From Umbilicaria muhlenbergii (taxonomy: Eukaryota > Ascomycota > Lecanoromycetes > Umbilicariales > Umbilicariaceae), in assembly GCA_000611775.1 (NCBI GenBank), contig KK106984.1, forward strand, positions 1,766,364 through 1,830,363: a stretch of DNA of 64,000 nt, read 5' to 3'. The notes under the pieces were generated by a model. That model made no database searches. It was not told the DNA's origin and saw only the letters and a program-made list of their open reading frames with translations. Both the position numbers and the translations under genes were made by a program. Positions 21,901-32,518 of this stretch are shown piece by piece; positions within the stretch are counted from its first letter, which is position 1, and each line of letters begins with the position of its first letter.

Positions 21901-22231
21901 GTGTCCAAACAAGTCTTTTACTCAGGCCTTTCATCCCGTGTTCTGGTTTAAGTTTCTTTGCCAGCTCCTCCATTGACCGCTGTAGCAGTTCCAGTACGTC
22001 CTTCATTCCCTGAGAATGAACTGTTCCAAGCCATGATTCAATTGTGTTCGCACCTTCCAGCGTATAATTCAGGTTTATAAGGAATACCAAAAGGCTGCTA
22101 GCTTCCTGTATAAGCTTCGCGCGGTCTTTTGGTGCGTCTTTGACGTCGTTGAGGTACCCGATCGTCTTTGTGATAACCCCGATAAGCTGAGCAATGCCGG
22201 CTGCTAGACCAACTGCAGTTGCAGGATCCAT
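18933..22231 (-). CDS. NACHT-ankyrin NLR-like STAND protein
   Basis: Six exons: 21816-22231, 21648-21766, 21380-21595, 21297-21321, 20690-21250 and 18933-20634. Introns are 46-58 bp, all phases agree, and the product is 1,012 residues. The N-terminal about 180 residues (MDPATAVGLAAGIAQLIGVI ...) are the helical fungal STAND N-terminal (HeLo-like) type. The NACHT domain has its Walker A (GLPGAGKTI, about 249-257) spread over a 25-nt exon and its Walker B at VFIVVDALDE (about 347-356). A winged-helix/linker part follows (RILTWISFATRPLKVEEMRE, DIIRLVHYTTQEYFEQ). From about residue 710 come nine to ten ankyrin repeats that are almost identical to each other. This is the layout of fungal NLRs that sense non-self and trigger cell death; the ligand is unknown. 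Confidence 0.9.
18961..19860 (-). repeat. Near-identical tandem ankyrin-repeat coding units
   Basis: Coding repeats at the 3' end of the NLR gene. Unit starts, tracked by the GCRCCATGCT box on the plus strand, are at about 18963, 19065, 19167, 19267, 19366, 19465, 19564, 19663 and 19762. The first three spacings are 102 bp (34 residues) and the rest 99 bp (33 residues). The three 102-bp units look identical by eye. The 99-bp units alternate between a few variants (SKNNNGRTALSRAAE / SRGNYGRTALSWAAE). Such sequence homogeneity indicates recent unequal exchange or gene conversion. Confidence 0.9.
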
Positions 22232-23295
22232 GGTGACTGGACAGAATGAGGGCACAGTATTCGAGGAGCAGGATAGATTGAGAAGGGTCAATAAGTGCGT
22301 GGTGGAGGAACCGCCGTGAATGAAGCCTTGCTGTGCCCCACATGAGAAAGGTGGGTTAAACCAGTGTCGACGACGTGGCAAGGCTCGCAGCTCACCACGA
22401 CTACGGCTGTTTCCGTGCGCCCGTACGACATTGCGGTACATGGTCAGAAAAGATGGGTTTTTTCATTGAGGGCCTAACAAGTCAACAAGAAACAAATGGC
22501 TCCCCGACGGGCTGTTGCAACAGTTGCCGGTTCATGCAACAGAGCTAAACACCTTCCCACAGCTTGTCGCGGCACTCTATACAACCTCTTTAATAAGTCT
22601 GTTGAATCAGTATCTCTTCGGCAATGGACACCCGAGTCGCTCCCTTCTCGAGCGTGTGATCTGGGAATGCCTCTTTTCCGGGTTATTCCCTTGGAGCACG
22701 CCCCCCTCCCCCCCCTCCCAAAAACTTTTCATTGAGGTTATTCCCGGAAGTACTCCACCCTTTCAAAGTCTCAACTTCTTGTGGGATAGAAGCCTGCTTA
22801 CTTGTGCTTTTCCTGCTCTTTCACGACTTGTGTTGCGCCTCATTCCTATGTTTCAGGTTGAAACTAGACGTGCTTTGTTAGCTCTACTGTAGGCCCTCCG
22901 TGAGATCCCTTTCGTCTTTTCTCAAAATCTAGCCAACGGTGTAGCTCATTCGTCAGTGGACCCTTAGCCCTAACCATTCTATTTTTTCCATCCCAAGTCT
23001 CAATCAAAGAGGCGCTCTACCAAAGTGGTGGCATGGTGAATAGGAAGCACCGGACTGGCTGCCGACTGTCGACCGTGCTGGGCTGCCTTGTATCCGTACC
23101 CTGCTGGTGGGCTGGTACCTAGCTGTCACTACTGATTAACATACATAGCACGGAATACAACGCACAACGGTCACGTAAAAACATTATTTCAGGCCCGGCG
23201 AAGAATATGTCAGGAGGTATGATACAGACATTGCTACAACCCACCCACTGCGAGAGCTTCATACATCATCATCATCATCACAACCATCCTCCTCC
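22232..23295. other. Intergenic region upstream of the NLR gene
   Basis: About 1.06 kb. It contains the NLR promoter and the 3' flank of the minus-strand monooxygenase. A C-run-rich segment lies near 22700-22725 and a CAT trinucleotide run near 23264-23280. No gene recognised. Confidence 0.5.
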
Positions 23296-24855
23296 TCACG
23301 ACTTGGCTGCACCAAGGTTCGCGCCACTTCCACTCATCAAAGGCGACCTCATCAGATTCTCCCACTGATGCACCATCTCCGTATTAATCTTCGAAACCCG
23401 CACCTCCTCGCCGCCTCTGCCGATGATGTCTGTATCGTAACTCGAAACAGCCTCGTCGAGATTGCTAGCGCCAGTGTGCACTGCTTGAAGCGCGCCAACG
23501 TAGCGGGCAGCGTCTGCGACTGCGTGGTTTAGACCTTGGCCGCGATCTGTGCGGAGTGTCGAAGATGGTTAGTCTGGTACCGCATCGTGGGGTGTGGAAT
23601 TGGTCGCGCTTACGGAATGTCATCGGATGCGCCGCATCACCGGCAAGCGTGACGCGACCCTTGCGATTGTCCCAGGGTATGGGCTGCCAGTAGGATACCC
23701 GGTTCATGTGGACGTGAGTCCGGTCTGGGATCCATTCGTTGGCGCACTTGATAGGGTCGGCAAAGATGGAAGTTTTGGACTTGACGGCTGCCAGGAGGGT
23801 ATCGTTTGATGGTCTTGTTTGGCCGTCGTCGTGGGGGTCTCGGGGCCAGGAGGACATTAGTTGGAAGGTCCATGTTTCTGGTTTGTGGGGGTCTTCGACG
23901 TCGAGAACTATCGCATGTCTTAGCAATGGGTGCGGAACCCCTAGTAGTGACCTCGTTGTACTTACTAGATATCCAGGACCAGATCCCCTCGGGGTGGATT
24001 GCCATTGCGTTGATTGGATGGAGACTCCGCGCTTTGATCGCATGTTCTGGGTTGGGATACCTAAGCACAATTCTTGTAGCTGTGTATGGCGCGAAGCTTG
24101 GCGCCGCCTTCTCTTCCCCCAGGAGTAATTGTCGGACGACGGAGCGATGTCCATCACTCCCCACCAGCGCGGTACCTATCACCTCGGTCCCGTCCGCAAA
24201 GGTGGCTGTAACCGAGGTGTTATTCTCGGCGCAGTTGATGTCGACCAGTTTCTTGTTATACTGCAAGATTTCAGCCCCAGGTTCGCCAAGGGGTGCCATG
24301 CATGCAGACCTGGACAGCCATGCCCTCCGCACATAATGCCCTGAAACGCCTCCTCGAAACGCGATGCATCTTTGGGAGTGGAATAAGCTTGATTTGTTCA
24401 CCCGTCTGGCCATTGCAGATGGGGACTATGTCAGAATCTGGAGCTGGCGCAAATGGATCCGTCTGCGCTTGTTGGATGCGATCAAGGACGTTCTGAGGGA
24501 GACATTGGTGTAGCAGAGGAAGGGACCAGTGTATGCCCATGCCCCAATCGGCGGACCTGTCGAGGACCGCAGCATCTTCGGCTTCCCACACCGAGCAGTG
24601 AATGCCGGCCTGCCCTGCAGCTTAGCGATTCGTCGCGTCACACATGGGACGACTGGATGACGCGTTGATGATGGGACGATGTTTTGCGGCGGTGGTGCTT
24701 ACCTTTGCAAGTCCCTGGGCAATGAGGAGGCCGGTGATGCCTGTAGAAATGCGTAAGCATGCCTACCCAACTAACGCCGGCAGCCAGGCTGGAATCACAC
24801 CTGCGCCGATAATGATCACGCTCAGCTGCTGCTGCTTGTCGTTTGCCGACTCCAT
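23296..24855 (-). CDS. FAD-dependent monooxygenase, class A (salicylate hydroxylase-like)
   Basis: Six exons: 24801-24855, 24703-24740, 24310-24609, 23966-24260, 23614-23907 and 23296-23546, giving 410 residues with all phases agreeing. The start at 24855 is just before the dinucleotide-binding strand. Motifs: GxGxxG in VIIIGAGITGLLIAQGLAK (first 35 residues), the DG motif VGSDGHRSVVR and the GD motif AGDAAHPMTFHRGQGLNHA. These define a group A flavoprotein hydroxylase that uses NAD(P)H and O2 to hydroxylate an aromatic or polyketide-like substrate. No signal peptide, so cytosolic. It is divergent from a LaeA-like methyltransferase, which suggests a tailoring role, but the true substrate cannot be read from sequence. 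Confidence 0.88.
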
Positions 24856-25518
24856 CCTTTCCGCCTTGTTTTCTATTTCTGGGATGACCAAGCTGGGTTG
24901 TGGCTGAATGGTGCGCAGTGTGGAGTGCGGAGAGGATCCACGACGGCTGCACCCTCGATTATTTCCGGGAATTCGGGCTGACGGTGGCGCAACGCGTAGT
25001 GCGCACGGCTTCGAGGCTTGGGTCTTGTTCGAACTTCTCCGAGATCTGACTCTTATCTCTTTTCCCTCCGGCTTGCCCAGCTTTCCATCGCTGCGGTGTA
25101 GATTGCAAAGGGCCAAGGCTTTAGTCTGAGGGCTGGAGATGTATGACCCCACCGTGCCCACCAATACATCTAAGGATCACACATAGCTCGTACTATTTCC
25201 TTCGCTCTGTCGGCTCGGCCCTCCCGGCTAGAGCAAGGAGGGAGAGTCTGAGAGAGAAAGGCTTGGGCTGAGGGCCCAGACTCCAAACTCCAACTCCAGT
25301 CCCCAGACTCCAGTCTCCAGTTTCTTCACCGCTTACGAACCCCGCACATCACCGAACCGAGCAATTCGGTGGCAGCCAAAGAAACACGCCCTGACTCCCG
25401 ACTCTCGCCTCCTCCGCCTGCCTCTCGACACGCAACTAGAGGCCGTATCTGTTGATCGCAGCATGGCCATGATGCCATAGGGTCGGAGGTGGGGTTATAC
25501 TTTCGACGAGCGGCGAAG
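24856..25518. promoter_or_regulatory. Divergent promoter, monooxygenase and LaeA-like methyltransferase
   Basis: 663 bp between the two start codons. A frame upstream of the monooxygenase start is open but lacks protein-like content. CTCCAGACTCCA-type repeats occur around 25279-25321. Shared control of both genes is possible. Confidence 0.45.
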
Positions 25519-27787
25519 ATGTCATCGTCGCAAGGCGAGCAGGAGTCGTGTGCCGGCACCACGTTGCTGCCCAATCATGCAACCCCTGCAGCACGCCCGT
25601 CTACCAGTTCCACATCCATATCCACATCCACATCCATTTCCACTTCCACCGCGAACCTGTTCCATGAGTCTGGTCCCACCAATCGCGCCGTGACGCCAGC
25701 ACAGCTTACTGCAAGCACGACTCCCACCAGGCCCGCCTGGGGTGGCAGCGAACAGAGTGCGTCCACCAATGAACATGCAGTCGCAATCACCAGCCCGGCT
25801 CCTGCAGCCCAGAATCCCCAAAATCAAGGTGCCACCAAATCCACGAATCCGACGGCGGCCCCGAATCCCACTGTCCCGGCTCGTGGAAATCGTTCCCCAC
25901 GCGATGCCCTCCACGAGGCTCCAGGTGACACCGCACCTGCAGAATTCTCAAGCACAACCTTGAACCCGCCCGGCTCGCCTGCAACTGCGACCGCAAATGC
26001 AAATGCAAATGCAAATGCGACCTTGCTCGGGCCCGGGCCCGACCCCGAAGAATCCCACGAGCTTGCCAGCACCTCCAGCGTGGCCGCTGCAGCCACAGTC
26101 CCTGAAGATCGCTCCCACCAAGCTGGTACCGACCAAACTGCTGCTATTGTTGGCCAAGGCGGAAGTGGAAGCACGTCACACAGCAATGTGCAACCCACGA
26201 GTTATGATTCGGATGCCAACACGCTTGCCGGGAGCACAATCGAGATCGAGAGTGTACGTATCATCATTCCTCGACGCCCGCCTCATCCTGCAGTCACTGA
26301 CTCTTAGCGCCAAGGACACTGATGTTAATACCGATGGCGATTCCGCCTACGGTAGTGATGCGTGAGTCTTTCCCCCGACGCGACTTTGTCGCAGCTAATC
26401 AACGATGGACGTCTTTCCGCAAACCCGGCTGATACGAGTACCCCAACGAAGATCGAGTTTCCTGTCCTCTCTTCACGAAAGTGTGAGGGACTACAAGTAC
26501 GAGAATGGGAGACGGTACCATGGCTATGAAGAAGGACGTAAGTTGAATATTACCATCGCCGCATATGGGATCCTGGCTAACATGGTCAAGGCTACCCGGT
26601 TCCCAACGACGAGGTATGGCCATGTCCATACAAGGATACATTGCCGAAGCCCCCATGGAATGCTTATTTGCACGATAGATCGAGGCCAATCGAGAAGACA
26701 TGAAGCATCACGGTACAACACTTCTTATTGGCGGAAAGCTACAACTTGCTCCAATAAGTAGTATGCCTCAAAAGGTCCTTGACATAGGAACGGGAACTGG
26801 TGAGTACCCACGTGTCTTAGTACTGATGGGACCCCGTGTTGACAAGCTCACTAGGCATTTGGGCTATGGAATTTGGTTAGTGATAGTGGTATTAGAGACA
26901 AGTAGTTGCGTGCTGACTTCGTTTGTAGCTGATGCGCATCCCACAACTGAGGTCAGTGGTCATACAGAGCCACTGTCCCCCATGGACTAACCGTCCCTAG
27001 GTCATCGGTGTTGATTTGAGCCCCATACAACCAGACATGTAAGAGGATGTTTTCCTGTGCGCCGTGTCCCGCTAACACTCGTTCTAGGGTACCACCCAAT
27101 TTGCAATTCGAGATTGACGACGTCGAGCGGGAATGGGCATATGGCCCTGACAGTTTCGACTTCATCCACATACGATACATGTTCAGCGCCATCACGGATT
27201 GGCCCAAGCTACTCCAGCAATGCATGAGGTAGGAACCAACGACCAAGATTGGCCTATGACACCACCCTAACTATAGCCAGACACCTGAAACCAGGCGGCT
27301 GGGTCGAGGTCATCGAAATGGACATCATCCCCTGCTCCGACGACGGCAGCCTCCCCCCCGACAACTACATCACCAAACACCTACAATACTTGACCGAAGC
27401 CGCCGCGAAGATGAACCGCCGTCTCGACATCGCCGCCCACCTGCACAACCTCCTCGCCGACGCCGGCTTCGCCCGCGTCACCGAGATCCCCTACAAACTC
27501 CCCATGGGCGTCTGGCCGAAGCAGAAGAACCTCAAAACCATCGGCTTCTTCCACCGCGAACAGTTCCTCGAAGGCTTGCAGGGTATGGCCATGGGCTTCT
27601 TTACCAGGGCCCTCGGCTGGACGGCCCCGGAGGTGGAGGTTTTCTTGGCGCGCGTCAGGAAGGATGTTAGGGATCCGAGCTTTCATAGTTATTGGCGGAC
27701 GTAAGCTCTTCTGTGGTGTCCTGGGTTGGGGGTCGTGTGGTACTGACGGGGGGATTCAGGTATTTCGTGTACGCTCAAAAGCCTTGA
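25519..27787 (+). CDS. LaeA-like SAM-dependent methyltransferase with long Ser/Thr/Ala-rich N-terminus
   Basis: Eleven-exon model: 25519-26253, 26294-26361, 26452-26537, 26591-26613, 26679-26799, 26855-26875, 26929-26951, 27001-27038, 27088-27228, 27281-27700 and 27760-27787, giving 567 residues in one frame. The catalytic part starts with VRDYKYENGRRYHGYEEGR, then KVLDIGTGTGIWAMEFADAH (SAM motif I), VIGVDLSPIQPDMVPPN, FDFIHIRYM and HLKPGGWVEVIEMD, and ends YFVYAQKP, as in the LaeA/Llm family. These proteins affect secondary metabolism and development, or tailor metabolites. The N-terminal 245 residues (STSISTSTSISTST, NANANANAN) are disordered, so the protein is much longer than usual. Exons 2 and 3 boundaries (a 40-bp intron; an AAG acceptor) are the least certain. 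Confidence 0.8.
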
Positions 27788-29781
27788 GATGGCTTGAGAT
27801 GTGGCCGCGCTTGGGTCGGGCGGGGATCGCGCTTCGGGGATGTGTTTTTGGGAAAAGCTAAACGCTGGAGTTGCGGCGTGCGAGGCGTTTTTTTTGTTTT
27901 TGGTTTCTTTTCACGGGTTTTCATTGCGGTCGCCATAGCATCATCCGTGGTTGCGCACGCGACGGTGTCTGTCCTATCTCTTTTTTGGGGCTTGCGCGGT
28001 TTTGTACCATTGCCGACGGGCGTGTCGGGGCGCATGTAATATCGGTGTAACTCTCCGTGACTCTACTATATCTCAGCAGGTGGAATTCTATGACCAGCGC
28101 AACCGTTTCAAATCGGCAGGCAGTAGTAGTCTAGTCGAGGAATGGGCAACTTAGATGGTCCGGACACTCGTACCCTGAGATCTGTTCTTCGATGGGAGTT
28201 GCATGCCGCCGGTCCGTAGCTTGAATCCGGTTCCTCGTTGGCCCTTGACCTCAGCCTTTACCGCGCGATTTAGTAGATCCTCGGCGTCTGGCCCACGGAT
28301 AAACTGGACTGCTTTGGTCTTGAGCGTGGATTTGCTCTGTTGTACTCCAACTTTTCTTATCTCAGTTGAGCGCGAGGTCGAGCTTAAGCAAACGGAAGCA
28401 CTTTGGAAGAGTACAGTTGCGACGACATGGTTGCCCGGGGGGTAAGGGAGGGGGGAGGGAGGGGTGGAAGGGGAGGATGGCGCTGATGGGCAATGTACTT
28501 GCTGCTGTGGGTGACCGACTGGCTCGAGGTGAGGAAGGCAGGGCGGTGGGTGGAGGATCTAGGCAGTGTTGATTTTTTCGTGAAGGTTGCGATGTTGTTT
28601 CGGGGGTTCAGGGGTACATAACGCGGTGAGTATGGTACATGGATCTATGACGATGCGTCAGGGGGAAGCGTCTGGATTTTTACTTGAAGCATGTAGCAGT
28701 GAGTCTGGTAGATGCGTCCTTGCCAATGCCTCAGCGGGAGAGCATCTGAAATCTTAGTTGAAGCCTGTGGCAGTGAGTCTGGTATGAGGCGTCTAATCAT
28801 TTGGCGGCGCCATTGCCTTGGGCACGCCTCTCCGGCATCGCATCGAGATGGTAAGGTACTAATCTGGCGGGTCCGGAAGAGTATCAGGTCTGTACTGGCA
28901 TAGATCATGCTCCGTCCTTGGCCCTCGGCAACAGCATGTCTGCGTCAAGGTATGCTGAATAGAATACGTAGAGAGCCCTGCCAAGCTTGTGCCCAGGCAG
29001 GCCACGGCAGATGAAAGATGCCACAACGACATGCCAAAGCCGAAGGGCGAAGACGGAAGGGATCGGAAGGGAGAGTCAGACTCGGATCGTAGGGCTGGAT
29101 ACGGCTCCGCAAATGGCGCAATCCGAGTACAGACTAACCTTGTTGGACTAGTCGTTTCTCCCGAGTATACTCAGACACATCTGCGACTACCTTGACTCCA
29201 TGTACACATCATTCCGCCTTTTTCTTTGTTTCGAGTCCTGCTCGAACATCTCTGCGGCTGATACGATTTCGAGAACCAGTTCTGAGAACCAGTTCTAGAC
29301 CTAGACCTGGAGCGAGAAGCGTTACCTCGTCTCGTCATAACCTCGCTTCTTCAATTCCTCTGATCGTTCCGTCTTGACGGTTCAATCGAACCAAAAGAAC
29401 AAAGCTTCTGGAATCACGAAGCTGATAGCCAGAATAAATGGCCATGTCCCGAGAAAGGCTCTGGACCGACTTCCAGTAGCGCGGGAATTTAAAGTCGATC
29501 GAGTACTGTTCTATCTACGACCTTGCTCTTGGCAATTGCATTTCCATGGCGGCTCCACGCAGGGCTACAGCTTGAGTGTGCACTCGGACCTGGCTGGTTA
29601 AAACCCCTCACTTTTGATCTGCATTTCGCCGTCATTTAGCATAGTCCAGCTGTCGAAGTTGCTACAAACAACACAAGGGGCTCCAACAATGTGAGTCGCG
29701 CGAGCTACTACGGATTTCAAGGACGTTTGTCCTTGCAATCACCACCCTCCACGTGCCCGATTTTGGATTCCCACGTCCAAA
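27788..29781. other. Intergenic region of about 2 kb
   Basis: No gene recognised. It holds short unsupported frames, a G-rich stretch near 28437-28480 and an imperfect direct repeat near 28680-28795. The last part is the putative promoter of the F-box gene. Confidence 0.45.
28681..28795. repeat. Imperfect short direct repeat
   Basis: Two similar copies of about 37 bp, at about 28681-28717 and 28755-28793, share the core GCAGTGAGTCTGGTA and flanks (TTGAAGC upstream, GCGTC downstream). They are too short and diverged for a family assignment. Confidence 0.5.
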
Positions 29782-31453
29782 ATGCCTGCGTCGATGAGCA
29801 GCCTCTCGCCAGAGCTGCTATCCCATATTGCTTCATTCCTAGAGCGCGAGGGAGGTCAACCACATATCCCACTGCTCTCCTGGGAACACCCTCCTCCTAG
29901 GCTACCACCATACGCTTGCATATCACGACAATGGCAATATGCAGTTGAGCGTCGTATTTTCCAGTCTCTTCGTTTCAATAGCAACGAACTTGCATACTTT
30001 ACAAAAATTGTTGTCGGCCACCGTAGGCGATTCCTTGCCATCCTTCATTACAATATCATCCTGCCTACATACAGCGAGAGTGTATGTGCCAGATTCGAGC
30101 GCGTGTTTGAACAGACGGCGAACAATAAAGCGTTTACAAAGGCTGTTTAGCGACTTTTTAAGTCGCTCAAGTCCTGGGAAGACGACAATAGCCAAGGAAG
30201 AGAATATGCCCAGTCCGTTGCGCTCAATCTCGCCGCTGTGTATTCGCCTATGGACGAACGCCGCCGGGGAGCAGAAAAGTACACGGAAGATTAAAATAGA
30301 GTATGCACCTAGGAAACGTGGTGATCTCTTGGGACTTCGATACAAGCATTCTTATCTCCAGCTTCTGCACACGCAAGACTTACCAATGCTCGCTTCGATC
30401 TCCAAATTCAGCGCCCACGTCTACTATCTACGCAGCGTTGAACCTCGCTCCATTGCGGTCCTTGCGACAAAGTTCCCAAATCTCAGGAGCTTGGATGTGA
30501 GTCTCAACGACAACGAAAGGAAAGACGCGCAACCAGCACAAAAGCTCCGTTATGGTACGTCCGCGTACCCCTCTCCTTGTCATATTATGCCTCCAGTCCA
30601 GGCTTTCCGCTAACGTCGCACCATCATTCCCCGCCCAGACTTCGCCCAAGCCCTCTCATCCCTCTCGCACCAGCCTCTCCAAGACGTCCGACTCAAGCTC
30701 TACCATGAAGCGCCGGTGAATCATAACTTTAAACCTTCGAGCATCCTGCTCCCCTCAACCGACCACCTCAGCCTGACCCTGCACACCCTATCCCAACTCC
30801 CAACACTCACCCACCTGCACCTCTCAGGCCCCATGCTGATCTCCCCCTCCCTATTCTGGCCCACTCAGGACCCCTCCTCCCTCTCCCCTCCGCCGCCTCC
30901 CCCGTCCTGGCCAATACTAAAAACTATGGAAATGGAATTCAATATCGTCACCCCGACCGGCTCCTGGTACTTTGAGCGGGACCCGGACGACCCCGACGAC
31001 GACGACGGCGACTACGACGGCGACGACGATCATGATGCAGCAGCCCTATTCTTAGACTCAGTCTTGTACTCCGACAACTCAGAATCCGACGCATTGAGCA
31101 CAGCACCAGACTCCTACCATCCCCGCATCGCCGCCCGCCTCCTCCGCACCCACCCTTCGAACAAAAAGATCACGCCTCTCTTAGTCGCCATGGGACGTGC
31201 AGCCGGGCACATGCCAGCACTAGTACGAATGACGGTGTCAGCGCCAGTGGTTGGTGCGAGGGAGGCGTTGTTCCAATTTGAGTTTTGGGGGAAGGGAGTG
31301 AGAGGGCAATTACACGCGGAGGGGGATGTCGAGCATGAGATGGTCATTTTGGTATGTAGGGAGGTGGAGACCTGCGGATGTTGTGGAGAAGGTTTGGAGG
31401 GAGGGAAGGGGGGAGGGGCTGCGGTGGAGGTTCGTGGAGTGGTAGGGTTATAG
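29782..31453 (+). pseudogene. F-box protein gene with disrupted frame
   Basis: The protein starts with an F-box-like motif (SLSPELLSHIASFL ... YACISRQWQYAVERRIFQSL) typical of fungal F-box proteins, the substrate receptors of SCF ubiquitin ligases. Coding pattern continues to 31453. It is interrupted by an in-frame TAG at 30148-30150 (after AFTKAV; the same frame continues as RLFKSLKSWEDD ... SPMDERRRGAEKY), and by a frame change near 30290 before IEYAPRKRGDLLGLRYKHSY. A regular intron follows (30555-30638, GTACGT...CAG, phases agree), then the C-terminal exon with a long Asp run (about 30990-31030) and a cysteine-bearing tail. Either the gene is decaying or two sequence errors occur; no intron explains the breaks. 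The target is unknown. Confidence 0.65.
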
Positions 31454-31545
31454 CCGGAGAAGGGCTGTTGGTGGAATGGGGCGGAGGGATGAGCTTGAGG
31501 GTGTGGCGGGGTTGGCGAGAGGGGGATAACTGGTGGTTGGGTTGG

Positions 31546-31668
31546 TTGGAGGCGTAAGGGTTAGAGTGGGTTGTGGCTTTATACCCGTAATGGAAAAAGG
31601 AAGTGCTTGGAGGCGTAAGGGTTAGAGTGGGTTGTGGCTTTATACCCGTAATGGAAAAAGGAAGTGCT
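31546..31668. repeat. Perfect-looking 61-bp tandem duplication
   Basis: Two adjacent copies of a 61-bp unit beginning TTGGAGGCGTAAGGGTTAGA and ending GGAAGTGC; the second starts at about 31607. I see no difference between them, so the duplication is recent or an assembly artefact near a gap. Confidence 0.85.
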
Positions 31669-31748
31669 TGAACATTGGCCGGTAATCGATCAGAACAAAT
31701 ACACAATACAGGTTACCAGATCGGCGAAAGAGGAAATTAGTGGACAAA

Positions 31749-31799
31749 CGAGCCTACGCACTTGAATTGTGCTTACGCCCACAGAAACGCGTAGGCTCG
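31749..31799. repeat. Inverted repeat (11-bp stem hairpin)
   Basis: CGAGCCTACGC at 31749-31759 is perfectly complementary to GCGTAGGCTCG at 31789-31799. The loop contains a second small stem (GCAC...GTGC). It could be a structured 3' end or a tiny relic; no TIR-element ends are recognised. Confidence 0.7.
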
Positions 31800-32199
31800 C
31801 TACATAAATAAAGATTCCTATCACTTCCTCACAGCTTCACCCTTCTTCTCATTGGGTACCCTTGCCCTTTTCACAGTTGATACGCTCGAGGTTACATAAA
31901 CGAGGCCCAAGCGTGTCCCTCTCCTTTCAGATCGAGGACCGCCCCAGCATCACTAGCATAAGCAGTCATTAGTACCTAGGTCATGGCTTTCCGGTTCGAG
32001 AGTGATGCTTGAGATGGGCCCGCTAATGCGAGCATCGAATACGCTACGTAAAGACCAGCGTATTCGAGAGACGTGGCATCGACTTCCCCTGCAACACAAG
32101 ACCGAAGAACCCATTTCCCATTTCCCATTTCCCGTTCCCATTCGCCCTCTAATAATGCCGCTGATGTATATAGTCCACCTAGTATACAAACCCCCCCCC

Positions 32200-32503
32200 N
32201 NNNNNNNNNNNNNNNNNNNNNNNNNNNNNNNNNNNNNNNNNNNNNNNNNNNNNNNNNNNNNNNNNNNNNNNNNNNNNNNNNNNNNNNNNNNNNNNNNNNN
32301 NNNNNNNNNNNNNNNNNNNNNNNNNNNNNNNNNNNNNNNNNNNNNNNNNNNNNNNNNNNNNNNNNNNNNNNNNNNNNNNNNNNNNNNNNNNNNNNNNNNN
32401 NNNNNNNNNNNNNNNNNNNNNNNNNNNNNNNNNNNNNNNNNNNNNNNNNNNNNNNNNNNNNNNNNNNNNNNNNNNNNNNNNNNNNNNNNNNNNNNNNNNN
32501 NNN
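32200..32503. other. Assembly gap (304 N) within a poly-C context
   Basis: A run of N bounded by C homopolymers on both sides (nine C before, fourteen C after). Its size may be arbitrary. Confidence 0.98.
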
Positions 32504-32518
32504 CCCCCCCCCCCCCCG

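Larger units (their letters stand above)
31454..32199. other. Intergenic region with duplication and hairpin, left of assembly gap
   Basis: No gene seen. It contains a 61-bp tandem duplication and an inverted repeat (listed separately) and ends in a C-run at the gap. Confidence 0.5.
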
